NCBI RefSeq assembly: GCF_002095435.2
Contig: NZ_MJEJ02000030.1
Location: 42,020 to 106,019, forward strand
Direction of reading: 5' to 3'
Source: Williamsia sp. 1138
Lineage (GTDB): Bacteria > Actinomycetota > Actinomycetes > Mycobacteriales > Mycobacteriaceae
Length of the DNA: 64,000 nt
Shown piece by piece: positions 25,793 to 37,252 of this stretch. How positions within the stretch are numbered: position 1 is the first letter of the stretch; each line of letters opens with the position of its first letter. The position numbers and the translations under genes were made by a program. The notes below the pieces were generated by a model. That model had not been told where the DNA came from, searched no databases, and worked only from the letters and a program-made list of their open reading frames with translations.

Positions 25793-26672
25793 CCACGCCC
25801 GACATCTTGCCCGACCCCGCACCGGCCGTCCGTTTCGCCGCCGGGCAGACTGTGGTGCAACGGATCCGGCGTCTGCGCATCTCGGTGATCCTCAGTGGCA
25901 TCTTCATCGCCGCCATCACCCTGGCTGCACTGTTCCCGTCGCTGTTCACGGGCAAAGACCCCAACGCGGGTGAGCCCCTGGACATGCTCCTGGCACCGAG
26001 CGTGGAGCATCTTTTCGGGACCGACCAGAACGGTCGCGACATCTACGCCCGCATCATCTACGGCGCCTGGCCGTCGCTGTTGATCGGCGTCAGCGCAACG
26101 GTGTTCGCGCTCCTGGCCGGCACCGCGATCGGGGTGTTCGCCGCCCGCGGCGGCCGCACCGGCGACTGGGTCGTCTCCCGACTGCTCGACGTCTTCCTGG
26201 CCATCCCCGGCCTGCTACTGGTGTTCCTGATCGTCGCCGCCCGCGGCCCCGGCACCTTCACCACCATCATCGGCGTCGCTGTCGTGACGCTGCCCAGCTA
26301 CGCCCGACTCGTCCGCGGCGAAGTGATCCGCCTGCGCGGGGCCGTGTTCGTCGAAGCCGCCAAAGCCCTGGGCTGGACCCAGGCCAAGATCATCGGCCGC
26401 CACATCGTCCCCAACGCCCTGGGACCGGTCCTGGTTCTGGCGACGATCGGGATCGGCTCGGCCATCGGAATCGGTTCCTCTCTCAGCTTTTTGGGTCTGG
26501 GACCTCAACCACCCACCGCCGAATGGGGCAGCATGCTCTCGGCCAGCCGCACCTACTTCTCCGTCGCCTGGTGGCCCGCCATCTTCCCCGGCCTCGCCAT
26601 CACACTGACCGTTCTCTCGGTCACCGTGGTCGGCCAATACCTGCAGCGACGCACCGACGGACGGACCTCGTG

Positions 26673-26673
<1 letters not shown>
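25789..26673 (+). CDS. Peptide-type ABC transporter permease (DppC-like)
   Basis: A 294-residue second permease subunit. It has an N-terminal cytoplasmic tail, one membrane segment, the family motif HLFGTDQNGRDIYARIIYGA, five further segments, and the ATPase-coupling loop EAAKALGWTQAKIIGRHIVPN. The start is set by the ATG overlapping the DppB-like stop (ATGA); the frame is open further back but only in antisense-like sequence. The stop TGATG overlaps the ATPase start by one base. Together with the DppB-like protein it forms the heterodimeric pore. Confidence 0.9.
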
Positions 26674-28363
<1,690 letters not shown>

Positions 28364-28367
<4 letters not shown>

Positions 28368-29494
28368 GCGCCACCCGCGTGGACACCATCGTCGTCGGCG
28401 GTGGCGCCATGGGCTCCGCGGCCGCCTGGCACCTTGCCCGCCGCGGTGTCGAGACTGTGCTGCTCGAGCGATTCACGCCGGGTCACACCAACGGCGCCTC
28501 CCACGGCAGCTCCCGCATCTTCCGGACGTCCTACGCCGACCGGACCTATGTCGAGTTGGCGCGCGAAGCCGAACAACAGTGGGCGGAACTCGAAAGCGAG
28601 TCGGGGTCGCCGCTCCTCACAGTGACCGGCGGAGTCGATCAGGGATTTACGCCCTACCTGATTCAAATTGCCGACACCCTCGCTGACCTGGGTGTAGACC
28701 ACCAGTGGATGGACCCTGCCGAGGCGTCGGAGCGGTGGCCGGGAATCACGTTTACGGACCGCTCGTTGTACTACCCGAACAGTGGGCGACTGCACGCCGA
28801 CCATGCCGTGGCGGCACTGCAACAGGCCGCGATCACTCGCGGCGCCGAGGTCCGACACGAATCGCAGGTGATATCGATCGAGGTCACAGCAGACGAATCC
28901 GTCACCGTGCGCACCGCCGACCACGAGTACAGCGCCCGGCGAGTGGTGGTTGCGGCCGGCGCGTGGGCACAGAAACTACTCCATGACATCGCGCCGCTGC
29001 CGCCGATCCGCGTCACCCAGGAGCAGCCCGCACACTTCGCGCCCCGAGATCCCTCCGCCGACTGGCCCAGTTTCGGCATCTTGCACGACCCGGACGCACC
29101 CGGCGCACCGGAGTTCGGCGGCATCTACGGCCTCTCGTCCGGTGTCGAAGGCGTCAAAGTCGGGTTCCACGGCGTCGGCCCCGTCGTCGACCCCGACCAC
29201 CGCGACTTCACCGCCGAGCCACGCCAGTTCGCCGCACTCCAGGACTACGTCCGCCAGTGGGTTCCCGGTGTCGATGCCGATGCGCCGACCCCGATCAGCT
29301 GCACCTACGCAACCACACCCGACTCGAACTTCGTCATAGACCGAGTGGGACCGGTCGCCGTCGCCGCCGGGTTCTCCGGACACGGCTTCAAGTTCGTCCC
29401 TGCCATCGGCCGACTGCTCGCCGACCTCACCATCGACAAAGACGCTCCCACGTTGTTCTCGTTCCGTAGCCATTCTGCAGAAAAGGTGCTCTGA
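28364..29494 (+). CDS. N-methyl-amino-acid oxidase (SolA/monomeric sarcosine oxidase-like)
   Basis: A 376-residue FAD enzyme of the D-amino-acid-oxidase superfamily. It has the Rossmann motif VGGGAMGSAAAWHLARRG, then ERF and the GASHGSSRIFR block characteristic of monomeric sarcosine oxidase and N-methyltryptophan oxidase. Cys313 in SCTYATTPD is at the position of the covalent flavin-linking cysteine in those enzymes. It should oxidise a secondary or primary amine to an imine with release of H2O2. It overlaps the ATPase gene by 4 bp. In a SAM-regulated operon the substrate may be an N-methylated or S-substituted amino acid freed from the imported compound; this is inference. Confidence 0.85.
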
Positions 29495-29496
29495 TC

Positions 29497-30387
29497 ATGC
29501 CGAATTACGCCACCCCAGCCGACACCACCACGCACGGCGAGTACACGATCTCCCACGAACCTGGCGACACCCGGCCCATCTACCGGTTCACCGGCCGGAT
29601 CAGCGGCGACGGCTCGACCCCGTACCCCGCGGTCGCTGATCGGTACCACGTCTACTCGGGCTGGTTCTGCCCGTGGGCGCAGCGCGTCACGCTGGTCATC
29701 GAGTTGGCCGGGCTGTCGGATACCGTCAGCGTCAGCTACGTCGATGGCAAGCGTGATGCCCGAGGCTGGGCATTCCGGGAGACCTACGGGCCCGACCCCG
29801 TCAACGGTTTCACGTTGCTCCGCGAGGCCTACAACCTCACCGAGCCGGACTTCGACGGCCACGTCTCGGTCCCCACGCTGTGGGATCGGGAGACCGGAAA
29901 GGTCGTCAGTAACGACTTCGCCACCCTCGACGCCGACCTCTCGTCGCAGTACGACGTCGCCGCGAACGGTGGGGTCGAGCTGTACCCCGCCGCGTTGCGT
30001 TCGCAGATCGACGAGCTGGAGACCTGGCTGCGGGCCGACGTCAACAGCACTGCCCATGTGGCGACGAGTGACAGTCCGGCAGCAGCAGACGCGGCGGAAA
30101 CTCTCCAGAAAGCCTTCACACAACTCGACAATCGTTTGCAGGGCAGCCGGTTTCTCCTCGGTGACGACGTGACCCTGGCCGATGTCCGGCTGTTCGTGAC
30201 GTTGGTGCGCTATGACGCGGCAGCCGCGAATACCGGGGCGCCGCGATTGTCCGAGTTCGCTGAATTGTGGCGTTACGCACGCGATCTCTACGCCATCGAC
30301 GCGTTCACCAAAACGACCGATTTCTCCTCGTTCGGCGGAGACGAATCGGTGGTCACCGACTGGCAACTGTCCGTCGACCATTCCTAG
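29497..30387 (+). CDS. Xi-class glutathione transferase / glutathionyl-hydroquinone-reductase homologue
   Basis: A 296-residue protein of the Xi class. The thioredoxin-like domain carries CPWA at residues 58-61 (SGWFCPWAQR), where Xi enzymes use the cysteine to remove glutathione from quinone or alpha-keto thioethers. An all-helical C-terminal domain follows (LADVRLFVTLVRYD). It begins 2 bp after the oxidase stop. Actinobacteria of this type generally make mycothiol rather than glutathione, so the natural thiol may be mycothiol or an imported glutathione conjugate. A reductive thioether-cleaving role fits the sulfur-linked operon. The family is clear and the substrate is unknown. Confidence 0.85.
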   Translation: MPNYATPADTTTHGEYTISHEPGDTRPIYRFTGRISGDGSTPYPAVADRYHVYSGWFCPWAQRVTLVIELAGLSDTVSVSYVDGKRDARGWAFRETYGPDPVNGFTLLREAYNLTEPDFDGHVSVPTLWDRETGKVVSNDFATLDADLSSQYDVAANGGVELYPAALRSQIDELETWLRADVNSTAHVATSDSPAAADAAETLQKAFTQLDNRLQGSRFLLGDDVTLADVRLFVTLVRYDAAAANTGAPRLSEFAELWRYARDLYAIDAFTKTTDFSSFGGDESVVTDWQLSVDHS

Positions 30388-30397
30388 GAGATAAGCC

Positions 30398-31570
30398 ATG
30401 GGACCCATCCCGCTGTCCGTCCTCGATCTGGTGCCGCGCACGAGCGGCTCGGACAACGCCACCGCCTTGCGGAACACCATCGACCTCGCGCAACAGGCCG
30501 AGCGATTCGGATACGCCCGCTACTGGTTCGCCGAACATCATCTGAACCCCGGCGTCATCGGCTCGTCGCCCGCGGTGGAGATCGCCCTGGTCGCCGGGTC
30601 GACATCGTCCATCCGATTAGGTTCGGCCGGTGTGCAATTCGGTCACCGCTCCCCGCTGGCGACGGTCGAGGAGTTCGGACTCATCAATTCGCTCTACCCC
30701 GGGCGCCTCGATCTCGGTATCGGGCGGTCGATCTCGCGGCCGGAGCCGAAGGTCGATTCCGGCGAGGAGTCCGTGACCGAGGGCGCCAGAAAAGGCTATC
30801 TCGCCGCCCGCGGCGGCTCGGCCCATGACGAGGACAGCTACACCCCGAACGGATTGTTGCTTCCCAAACAGTTCGACATCTCGTCCGCGTTCTCCAGTAA
30901 CGCCGTCGCACATCTGTTGAATCTCCTGCAGCAACCCGGCGCGTACGCGCCGAGCTACGACGACCAGATCTCCACGGTCCTCGCTCTGCTCGACGGGAGC
31001 TATGTGAGCCCCGAGGGACTGCCCGCCCACGCGGCGCCCGGCGAAGGGGCGGACGTCCAGGTGTGGATTCTCGGCGCTTCCGGCGGATCCAGCGCCACCG
31101 TGGCAGGCACGAAGGGTTTGCGGTTCGTGGCCAGCTATCACCACAGTCCCAGCACCGTCATCGACGCCGTCGACGCATACCGCGCCGCCTTCAAGCCCTC
31201 GACGGACGTGCCCGAACCGTATGTCGCGGTGTCGGTCGACGCGGTCATCGCCGAAACCGACGAGGAGGCAAAGGAACTCGCCAGGGGTTACGCACCCTGG
31301 GTGCGTAGCATCCGCCGGGGTGACGGTGCCATCCCGTTCCCCACGCCGGCCGAGGCCGCGGCGCTGGACTGGACCGATGAGGATCGCGATCTGGTCCGCG
31401 ACCGTGTCCTGACCCAGTTCGTCGGTTCGCCGAAGACTGTCGCTGACAAGCTCGAACAGCTCCGCGATGCGACCGGCGCTTCCGAGATCTCCATCACGAC
31501 CATCACCCACGACCACGACGCGCGCGTGCGCTCGTACGAACTGATCGCCAAGGAGTGGGCCGACCGATGA
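30398..31570 (+). CDS. LLM-class flavin-dependent oxidoreductase
   Basis: A 390-residue single-chain luciferase-like oxidoreductase. The N-terminal GPIPLSVLDLVPRTSG is typical of the MsnO8-type subgroup. RYWFAEHHLNPGVIGSSPAV, the VQFGHRSPLATVEEFGLINSLYPGR stretch and a C-terminal FVGSPKTVADKLEQL also match. TAGGAGATAA gives a good ribosome binding site. It overlaps the GNAT gene by 4 bp. In Bacillus ytm/yxe-type pathways for S-substituted cysteines, a flavin monooxygenase works with an N-acetyltransferase and a dedicated transporter; the same trio occurs here. A flavin reductase is not in the operon. Confidence 0.87.
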   Translation: MGPIPLSVLDLVPRTSGSDNATALRNTIDLAQQAERFGYARYWFAEHHLNPGVIGSSPAVEIALVAGSTSSIRLGSAGVQFGHRSPLATVEEFGLINSLYPGRLDLGIGRSISRPEPKVDSGEESVTEGARKGYLAARGGSAHDEDSYTPNGLLLPKQFDISSAFSSNAVAHLLNLLQQPGAYAPSYDDQISTVLALLDGSYVSPEGLPAHAAPGEGADVQVWILGASGGSSATVAGTKGLRFVASYHHSPSTVIDAVDAYRAAFKPSTDVPEPYVAVSVDAVIAETDEEAKELARGYAPWVRSIRRGDGAIPFPTPAEAAALDWTDEDRDLVRDRVLTQFVGSPKTVADKLEQLRDATGASEISITTITHDHDARVRSYELIAKEWADR

Positions 31571-32334
31571 CCGCACAAGCACTGCCTGACAACGCAGTAC
31601 TGGAGAATGCCATCTGGGCGAGCATGACCGGGGCGCACGCCCACCTGACCGAAGGTACCGACCGTGCACGCCGCTACCTCCCCACGATCGCACCGTTCGT
31701 CGGAATCAACGACATCGACGATCCGCGCACCTGGACCGAATTGGCGCAACTCGTCGGACCGGGCCAAGAAGTCGCTGTGCCACGCGATGTCGACAACCTG
31801 CCGGAGGGGTGGACGGTGGTGATGAGCGGCCCCGGTGTCCAGATGATCGCCACCGCCGCCGTCGAGCCGATGCCTTTCGATGAGGCGATCCGGCTCGGAG
31901 CCGACGACGTACAGGACATGCTCGCCCTCATCGCTCGCACCGAGCCCGGCCCGTTCCTGCCTGAAACGTACCGATTGGGAACGTATCTCGGTGTTCGACG
32001 GGAGGGAAAGTTGATCGCGATGGCAGGCGAGCGGCTGCATCCGCCCGGCTGGACGGAGATCAGCGCGGTGTGCACCGATGCCGAGTTCCGTGGGCAAGGG
32101 CTTGCCACACGATTGGTACTCGCGGTCGCCGATGGCATTTACGCCCGTGGCGAGACACCCTTCCTACACGCCGCCGCAACCAACACGAACGCCATCGAAC
32201 TCTACAAACACCTCGGGTTCGTCCTGCGGGCCGACATCACCTTCACCGTCGTCCGGACCCCGTCGACCGTGCCCTTCCAGCCCCCGACCGTGCCCTTGTC
32301 GTCGCCGACCGTGCCGAAATCAACTCTGGCGTAA
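31567..32334 (+). CDS. GNAT N-acetyltransferase with repeat-derived tail
   Basis: A 255-residue acetyltransferase closing the SAM-regulated operon. The GNAT core is in the C-terminal half: EISAVCTDAEFRGQGLATRLVLAV (motif A, R-x-x-G-x-A/G) and NAIELYKHLGFVLRADI (motif B). The N-terminal half is a second, degenerate domain of the FR47-like kind. The last 24 residues (a TVP-x4-PTVP-type repeat) are encoded by the hairpin repeat array at 32261-32399, so they were probably added by repeat invasion of the 3' end. N-acetylation of S-substituted cysteine is the attractive role by analogy with Bacillus YxeL/SnaA-type enzymes, but is unproven. Confidence 0.82.
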   Translation: MTAQALPDNAVLENAIWASMTGAHAHLTEGTDRARRYLPTIAPFVGINDIDDPRTWTELAQLVGPGQEVAVPRDVDNLPEGWTVVMSGPGVQMIATAAVEPMPFDEAIRLGADDVQDMLALIARTEPGPFLPETYRLGTYLGVRREGKLIAMAGERLHPPGWTEISAVCTDAEFRGQGLATRLVLAVADGIYARGETPFLHAAATNTNAIELYKHLGFVLRADITFTVVRTPSTVPFQPPTVPLSSPTVPKSTLA

Positions 32335-32399
32335 GCGTTTCGGCCCACTCGATCGCAACAAGGGCACGGTCGGCGGTGTCATCGGCACGGTCGGCGACG
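32261..32399. repeat. Hairpin repeat array at the convergent GNAT/regulator boundary
   Basis: Three left copies of a GACCGTGCC motif (near 32265, 32286 and 32308) face two right copies of GGCACGGTCGGCG. Exact complements are 32284-32299 with 32358-32373 (16 bp) and 32300-32317 with 32382-32399 (18 bp). The two pairings cross, so RNA would choose between alternatives or form a pseudoknot. It probably ends transcription from both sides. Confidence 0.7.
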
Positions 32400-34166
32400 T
32401 TAGTGGATGCCGAACTCCTTGATCTTCCGGTAGATCGTCGCGCGCGACAAGCCAAGGGCAGCAGCAGCATCGGCCTTGTTCCCGTTGTTGTCGATGAGAC
32501 TCCGAACGATGGCGTCGCGTTCGAGTGATTCGATCTGCGACAGAGTGCGGCGAATCGTCGTCCGGCATTCGGCGGGCAGGTGGTCGACGTCGATGGTGCC
32601 CCCGCGCCGAACGGTGAGGGTCTCGGTGAGAATCCGCCGCAGCTGCGCCACGTTCCCGGGCCACGGGTGCTTGCTCAGAGCTCTGGCCGCGGCCGGGGTC
32701 AGGCGCGCCGTCGATCCCGGATTGATCTGTTCGATGAGGTACGGAATCAATTCGGCAATGTCCTCGCTGCGATGACGCAGCGCCTGCAACGTGACCGTGT
32801 GCGAGAAGAACGGCAGCAGGGTCGCATCGATCTCGGGCCGCTCCGTGTTCCCGTTCATGGTGGCCGCGACCCACCCGGTACCTTCTACTGACTGCAACAG
32901 CAGTGCCACCGGATCCACCAGTTGATCGGGCAACCGGTCGATGTCGGTGAGCAACACGTTGAAGGCGGCGCTCGACTCCAGTTCCTGTGAGAGCAGGTCG
33001 AGGAACCGTTCGTGGTCGGCGAAGTCGCGAATGCCGAGGGTGAGCAGATGTGTTGCCGGAGCGGCCTGGTGAGCGGCGGCGGTGACGAGAGCCCCACGGC
33101 CGGTACCGGACTCACCTTCCACCAGCACCCAGTGTCGGTCGGCATAACAGCGTCGAACCTGACTGTAACTGCGACGTAGCGAGGCACTGTTGCCCACCAA
33201 GCCCGCGGGGAGTGGCACACTCTCGACCCGAGCGGGCGAGGGCACCGCCACGGAATCGGGAAAGTCCTCGACGGTGACATGGAAGACGATATTGACTGCG
33301 CCCGAGCGCACTTCATTGCGATCGGCGACACTCACCCGGGCGCTGCGCCCACTGGGGAGCTGCACCACGATGGTCCGCGCGTGCGACACCGCCTGCATGT
33401 CCAGGGCATGTTCGAGCAGCGCGGTCTGGTCACGGGCGTCGAGGGTGCGCCGCAGGTGCGCGTTCATCAACACCATTTCCCCGGCGACCGCCAAGACTCC
33501 CCTGCTGTACCGGCGGGCCGTCGCGAGGTAGCTCGTCAAAAGCGCGGTTTCACGCTCGTTTGCCTGGCTGAGGAGTTGACTTTCGATCTGCCTGGTCGCT
33601 GATTTGGCAAGTGACAGCAGCAGCGGGTTCGCGTGCTCTGCCCGGCAGGTCATGTCCAGTACCCCGAGCAGCGTCCCCGATCCTGGGTGCCGGATGGGTA
33701 CGCCTGCACAGGCCAGCGTTCCCAACTCTCCGACGTAGTGCTCGCTCCCGAGAATGTACGTCGGTTGCCGCGTCTCGATGGCGGTCCCGATACCGTTCGT
33801 CCCGACGAACTGCTCGGCGTAGCTGTAGCCGCGGGCTAATTTGACGTCATCAAGCGTTCGATTGATCCCGGCATCGGACGAGAAGCGCTCCAGGATGAGC
33901 CCCTCCGCGGAGGTCAGGATGACGCTGACCGGCTGGGTCGACATGTCCTCGGCGATGGAGCGCAGAACCGGCTGCGCCGCGTTCATCAGCGGCGTGTCCA
34001 GGTCTGGTTCGCGGACAAACGGCAGCTCAACGCGGTCAACGTGGATGTGGAGCGCTTCAGAACGTCGCCAGGAATCGAGGACTGCCGCCCGCACTGGGAG
34101 CGCATCGGATCCCGGCGTGGTCAAGAACTCCTCGCGCGCCTGCCGCCTTCTGGACATATCAGTCAT
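32400..34166 (-). CDS. mimR: AcoR/MimR-like Fis-family activator of the propane monooxygenase operon
   Basis: A 588-residue regulator. It has an N-terminal GAF-type sensor domain (about residues 70-210), a degenerate AAA+ domain with a Walker A variant GESGTGRG, and a C-terminal Fis-type helix-turn-helix (NKADAAAALGLSRATIYRKIKEFGI). The GAFTGA loop that sigma-54 activators use is not seen, which fits actinobacteria lacking sigma-54. I expect sigma-70-type activation. It diverges from the monooxygenase genes across two palindromes, as does MimR in mycobacteria. The ATG at 34166 is chosen; one at 34187 is also possible. The inducer may be the gaseous alkane, its alcohol or a ketone. Confidence 0.85.
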   Translation of the reverse strand: MTDMSRRRQAREEFLTTPGSDALPVRAAVLDSWRRSEALHIHVDRVELPFVREPDLDTPLMNAAQPVLRSIAEDMSTQPVSVILTSAEGLILERFSSDAGINRTLDDVKLARGYSYAEQFVGTNGIGTAIETRQPTYILGSEHYVGELGTLACAGVPIRHPGSGTLLGVLDMTCRAEHANPLLLSLAKSATRQIESQLLSQANERETALLTSYLATARRYSRGVLAVAGEMVLMNAHLRRTLDARDQTALLEHALDMQAVSHARTIVVQLPSGRSARVSVADRNEVRSGAVNIVFHVTVEDFPDSVAVPSPARVESVPLPAGLVGNSASLRRSYSQVRRCYADRHWVLVEGESGTGRGALVTAAAHQAAPATHLLTLGIRDFADHERFLDLLSQELESSAAFNVLLTDIDRLPDQLVDPVALLLQSVEGTGWVAATMNGNTERPEIDATLLPFFSHTVTLQALRHRSEDIAELIPYLIEQINPGSTARLTPAAARALSKHPWPGNVAQLRRILTETLTVRRGGTIDVDHLPAECRTTIRRTLSQIESLERDAIVRSLIDNNGNKADAAAALGLSRATIYRKIKEFGIH

Positions 34167-34228
34167 GTTTCCGACGCTCGCCTCCATGGCCGAAAGACAC
34201 CGTCCGGCCTCTCCGCCCATAGTAGGAG

Positions 34229-34262
34229 CGTCTCTAAATGAGACGAGTCTCACAATGAGACG
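34229..34262. promoter_or_regulatory. Two tandem GTCTC-N5-GAGAC palindromes
   Basis: Adjacent 17-bp sites (34229-34245 and 34246-34262) each have perfect GTCTC and GAGAC arms around five A/T-rich bases. They sit between the divergent regulator and prmA, about 95 bp before prmA, the expected place for activator binding. Assignment to the neighbouring Fis-type regulator is inferred. Confidence 0.65.
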
Positions 34263-34353
34263 GCCTTGCCATCCTAGCCGGTGTGTCATCGATCACAGGG
34301 AGCTGACAACTCCCTCTACCGACAGCCCGCGTGCTTGAACGAGGAGGATCGCG

Positions 34354-36015
34354 TTGAGCAGACAGAGTCTGAGCAAGGCACACAAGAAGATCACTGAATT
34401 GTCCTGGGAACCGACCTTTGCGACGCCGGCGACCAGATTCGGCACCGACTACACCTTCGACAAAGCGCCCAAGAAGGATCCGCTGAAACAGATCCTGCGT
34501 TCTTACTTCCCGATGGAGGAGGAGAAGGACAACCGCGTCTTCGGCGCCATGGACGGCGCCATCCGCGGCAACATGTTCCGCCAGGTCGAGCAGCGCTGGA
34601 TGGAATGGCAGAAGCTGTTCCTCTCGATCATCCCGTTCCCCGAGATCTCCGCGGCTCGGGCGATGCCGATGGCCATCGACGCGGTACCCAACCCCGAGAT
34701 CCACAACGGGCTGGCCGTGCAGATGATCGACGAGGTCAGGCACTCGACGATTCAGATGAATCTCAAGCGTCTGTACATGAACCACTACATCGACCCCGCC
34801 GGGTTCGACATGAGCGAGAAAGCGTTCGCCAACAACTACGCCGGCACCATCGGTCGTCAGTTCGGCGAGGGCTTCATCACCGGTGACGCGATCACCGCAG
34901 CCAACATCTACCTGACGGTGGTCGCCGAGACGGCGTTCACGAACACCCTGTTCGTCGCGATGCCTTCGGAGGCGGCCGCCAACGGCGACTACCTGCTGCC
35001 GACGGTGTTCCACTCGGTGCAGTCCGATGAGTCGCGGCACATCTCGAACGGCTACTCGATCCTGCTGATGGCTCTGGCCGACGAGGACAACCGGGTATTG
35101 CTCGAACGAGACCTGCGGTACGCATGGTGGAACAACCACTGTGTGGTCGACGCCGCGATCGGCACCTTCATCGAGTACGGCACCAAAGACCGTCGCAAGG
35201 ACCGCGACTCCTACGCCGAGATGTGGCGCCGGTGGATCTACGACGACTACTACCGCTCCTACCTCATCCCGTTGGAGAAGTACGGCCTGAAGATCCCGCA
35301 CGATCTCGTCGAGGAGTCCTGGAACCGGATCGTCAACAAGGGCTACGTGCACGAGGTCGCCCAGTTCTTCGCCACCGGCTGGCCGGTCAACTACTGGCGC
35401 ATCGATGCCATGACCGACGAGGACTTCGAATGGTTCGAGTACAAATACCCGGGCTGGTACGACAAGTACGGCAAGTGGTGGGAGAACTACAACCGGATGG
35501 CGTACCCGGGCAAGAACAAGCCCATCGCCTTCGAGTCCGAGGCCAACTACCAGTACCCGCATCGTTGCTGGACCTGCATGGTGCCCGCCCTCATCCGTGA
35601 GGACATGGTCACCGAGAAGGTCGACGGACAGTGGCGGACCTACTGCTCGGAAACCTGCGCCTGGACCGACATCAAGGCGTTCCGTCCCGAGTACGAGGGT
35701 CGTCCGACCCCCAACATGGGCCGGCTCACCGGTGACCGCGAGTGGGAAACCCTGCATCACGGCCGCGACCTCGCCGACATCATCAAGGATCTCGGCTACG
35801 TCCGCGACGACGGGAAAACCCTTATCCCGCAGCCGCACCTGCACCTCGACGACCCCAAGAAATTGTGGACACTCGACGACGTCCGCGGAATCCAGTTCGG
35901 CAGCCCCAATGTGGCCCTGAACGAGATGTCCGACGCCGAACGCGAAGCCCACATCGCCGAGTACAAGGCGGGCGGCCCGGCCGGCCGGCCGGCGAAACAG
36001 ACCGTAGGCGTCTGA
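34354..36015 (+). CDS. prmA: Propane/alkane monooxygenase hydroxylase alpha subunit
   Basis: A 553-residue catalytic subunit of a soluble di-iron monooxygenase. The four-helix bundle supplies two iron-binding Glu-x-x-His motifs, DEVRH near residue 129 and DESRH near residue 226, plus single glutamates such as that in IIPFPE. It closely resembles the hydroxylase of propane monooxygenases from Gordonia and MimA of mycobacteria, which oxidise propane, acetone or phenol. A later Cys-rich segment (HRCWTCM, CSETCAW) resembles a small metal-binding site. The start is TTG, supported by GAGGAGG at good spacing. It is the first gene of an eight-gene operon. Confidence 0.95.
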   Translation: MSRQSLSKAHKKITELSWEPTFATPATRFGTDYTFDKAPKKDPLKQILRSYFPMEEEKDNRVFGAMDGAIRGNMFRQVEQRWMEWQKLFLSIIPFPEISAARAMPMAIDAVPNPEIHNGLAVQMIDEVRHSTIQMNLKRLYMNHYIDPAGFDMSEKAFANNYAGTIGRQFGEGFITGDAITAANIYLTVVAETAFTNTLFVAMPSEAAANGDYLLPTVFHSVQSDESRHISNGYSILLMALADEDNRVLLERDLRYAWWNNHCVVDAAIGTFIEYGTKDRRKDRDSYAEMWRRWIYDDYYRSYLIPLEKYGLKIPHDLVEESWNRIVNKGYVHEVAQFFATGWPVNYWRIDAMTDEDFEWFEYKYPGWYDKYGKWWENYNRMAYPGKNKPIAFESEANYQYPHRCWTCMVPALIREDMVTEKVDGQWRTYCSETCAWTDIKAFRPEYEGRPTPNMGRLTGDREWETLHHGRDLADIIKDLGYVRDDGKTLIPQPHLHLDDPKKLWTLDDVRGIQFGSPNVALNEMSDAEREAHIAEYKAGGPAGRPAKQTVGV

Positions 36016-36021
36016 CCCCTC

Positions 36022-36044
36022 ACCGGAGGATCTACCCCTCCGGT
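36022..36044 (+). other. Hairpin between prmA and prmB
   Basis: Arms ACCGGAGG and CCTCCGGT flank a 7-base loop just after the prmA stop, in the longest gap (141 bp) among prmA-D. With no U-tract, an RNA-stability or differential-expression role is more likely than termination. Confidence 0.5.
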
Positions 36045-36156
36045 CCGGGCGCCTACCCCAAGGCTCGGGGGCAGTGTGGTCGCACGCGCCATGCTGCCCC
36101 CGGGTTCCACCCCGTCACATTCCCCCGAATTCGCACAGTGCAAGGAACACAGGCCC

Positions 36157-37224
36157 ATGGGTGAAACCCACAACGTCCGCTTTGAACCCGTCGACCTCGA
36201 GATCGAGGTGGACGAGGACGAAACGATTCTCGACGCCGCATTCCGCCAGGGTGTTTCGTTGATGCACGGATGCCGTGAGGGCCAGTGCTCGGCGTGTAAG
36301 TCGTTCCTGCTCGAAGGTGACGTGCAGATGGATCGCTACTCCACCTTCGCCTTGGCCGACTATGAGAGCGACGAAGGCTACGTCCTGCTCTGCAAGACCC
36401 ACGCCTACTCCGACTGCGAGATCGAACTCATCAACTTCGACGAGGACGAACTCCGCAATGCCGTTCCCCTGCAGCACCTCCGGACCAAGATCACTGGTAT
36501 CGACGAGCTGACCCACGACATCGTCTCCGTGAAACTGGAATTGCTCGAACCGGCGACCTTCGATTTCAAGCCCGGGCAGTACGCAGACCTGATGATCCCG
36601 GGCACCGAAGACCACCGATCGTTCTCGATGGCGACCACGCCGACCATGGCGGGACGACTCGAGTTCATCATCAAGAAGTACCCGGGTGGGCACTTCTCAG
36701 GACTGCTGGAGACAACCTTCGAGGTCGGACACGAACTCGAACTCAATGGTCCGTATGGGTCCTTCACCATCAAGGAGTCGTCCGAGCGACCCATCATCTG
36801 CATCGGTGGTGGCGCCGGGATGTCCCCCATCCTGTCACTGCTGCGGCATCTGTCCGAGCTCGAGGCGGCGGGTAACGCCAAGGTCAGGCCGGTGCACTTC
36901 TACTACGGCGCGCGCACGGCAAAGGATCTGTTCTACCTGCACGAGATCAAGGAGATCGGCAACCAGCTGCCGGACTTCAGCTTTGTGCCGTGCCTCTCGG
37001 AGGAGACGACGGCTGATTGGGAAAGCATGGGCGTGGCAGGCGATTTCGGGTTCGTCACCGAGGTGGTCGAGCGGCGTGAGGCCGGGCTGGATGCGGCCGA
37101 GTTCTATCTGTGCGGTCCGCCGCCCATGGTCGATGCGGCGATGGCGCTGCTCGATGGTGCCGGCGTTCCGATCGATCAGGTCCACTTCGACAAGTTCACC
37201 ACCACAGTCCCGCAAGACAGCTGA
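36157..37224 (+). CDS. prmB: Monooxygenase reductase component (2Fe-2S, FAD, NADH)
   Basis: A 355-residue electron-transfer protein. The N-terminal plant-type [2Fe-2S] ferredoxin domain has CREGQCSACK plus a later Cys in LLCKTHA. The FAD-binding barrel has RSFSMATTP, and the NAD domain has IGGGAGMSPILSLL and the C-terminal YLCGPPPMVDAA. It passes electrons from NADH to the PrmA di-iron site. The ATG at 36157 is chosen from an AAGGA site and the family's start; the open frame further upstream is unrelated. The order hydroxylase alpha, reductase, hydroxylase beta, coupling protein is the propane monooxygenase order. Confidence 0.95.
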   Translation: MGETHNVRFEPVDLEIEVDEDETILDAAFRQGVSLMHGCREGQCSACKSFLLEGDVQMDRYSTFALADYESDEGYVLLCKTHAYSDCEIELINFDEDELRNAVPLQHLRTKITGIDELTHDIVSVKLELLEPATFDFKPGQYADLMIPGTEDHRSFSMATTPTMAGRLEFIIKKYPGGHFSGLLETTFEVGHELELNGPYGSFTIKESSERPIICIGGGAGMSPILSLLRHLSELEAAGNAKVRPVHFYYGARTAKDLFYLHEIKEIGNQLPDFSFVPCLSEETTADWESMGVAGDFGFVTEVVERREAGLDAAEFYLCGPPPMVDAAMALLDGAGVPIDQVHFDKFTTTVPQDS

Positions 37225-37252
37225 ATCTCCTCAGCAGAAAGTGAGTTCAACA

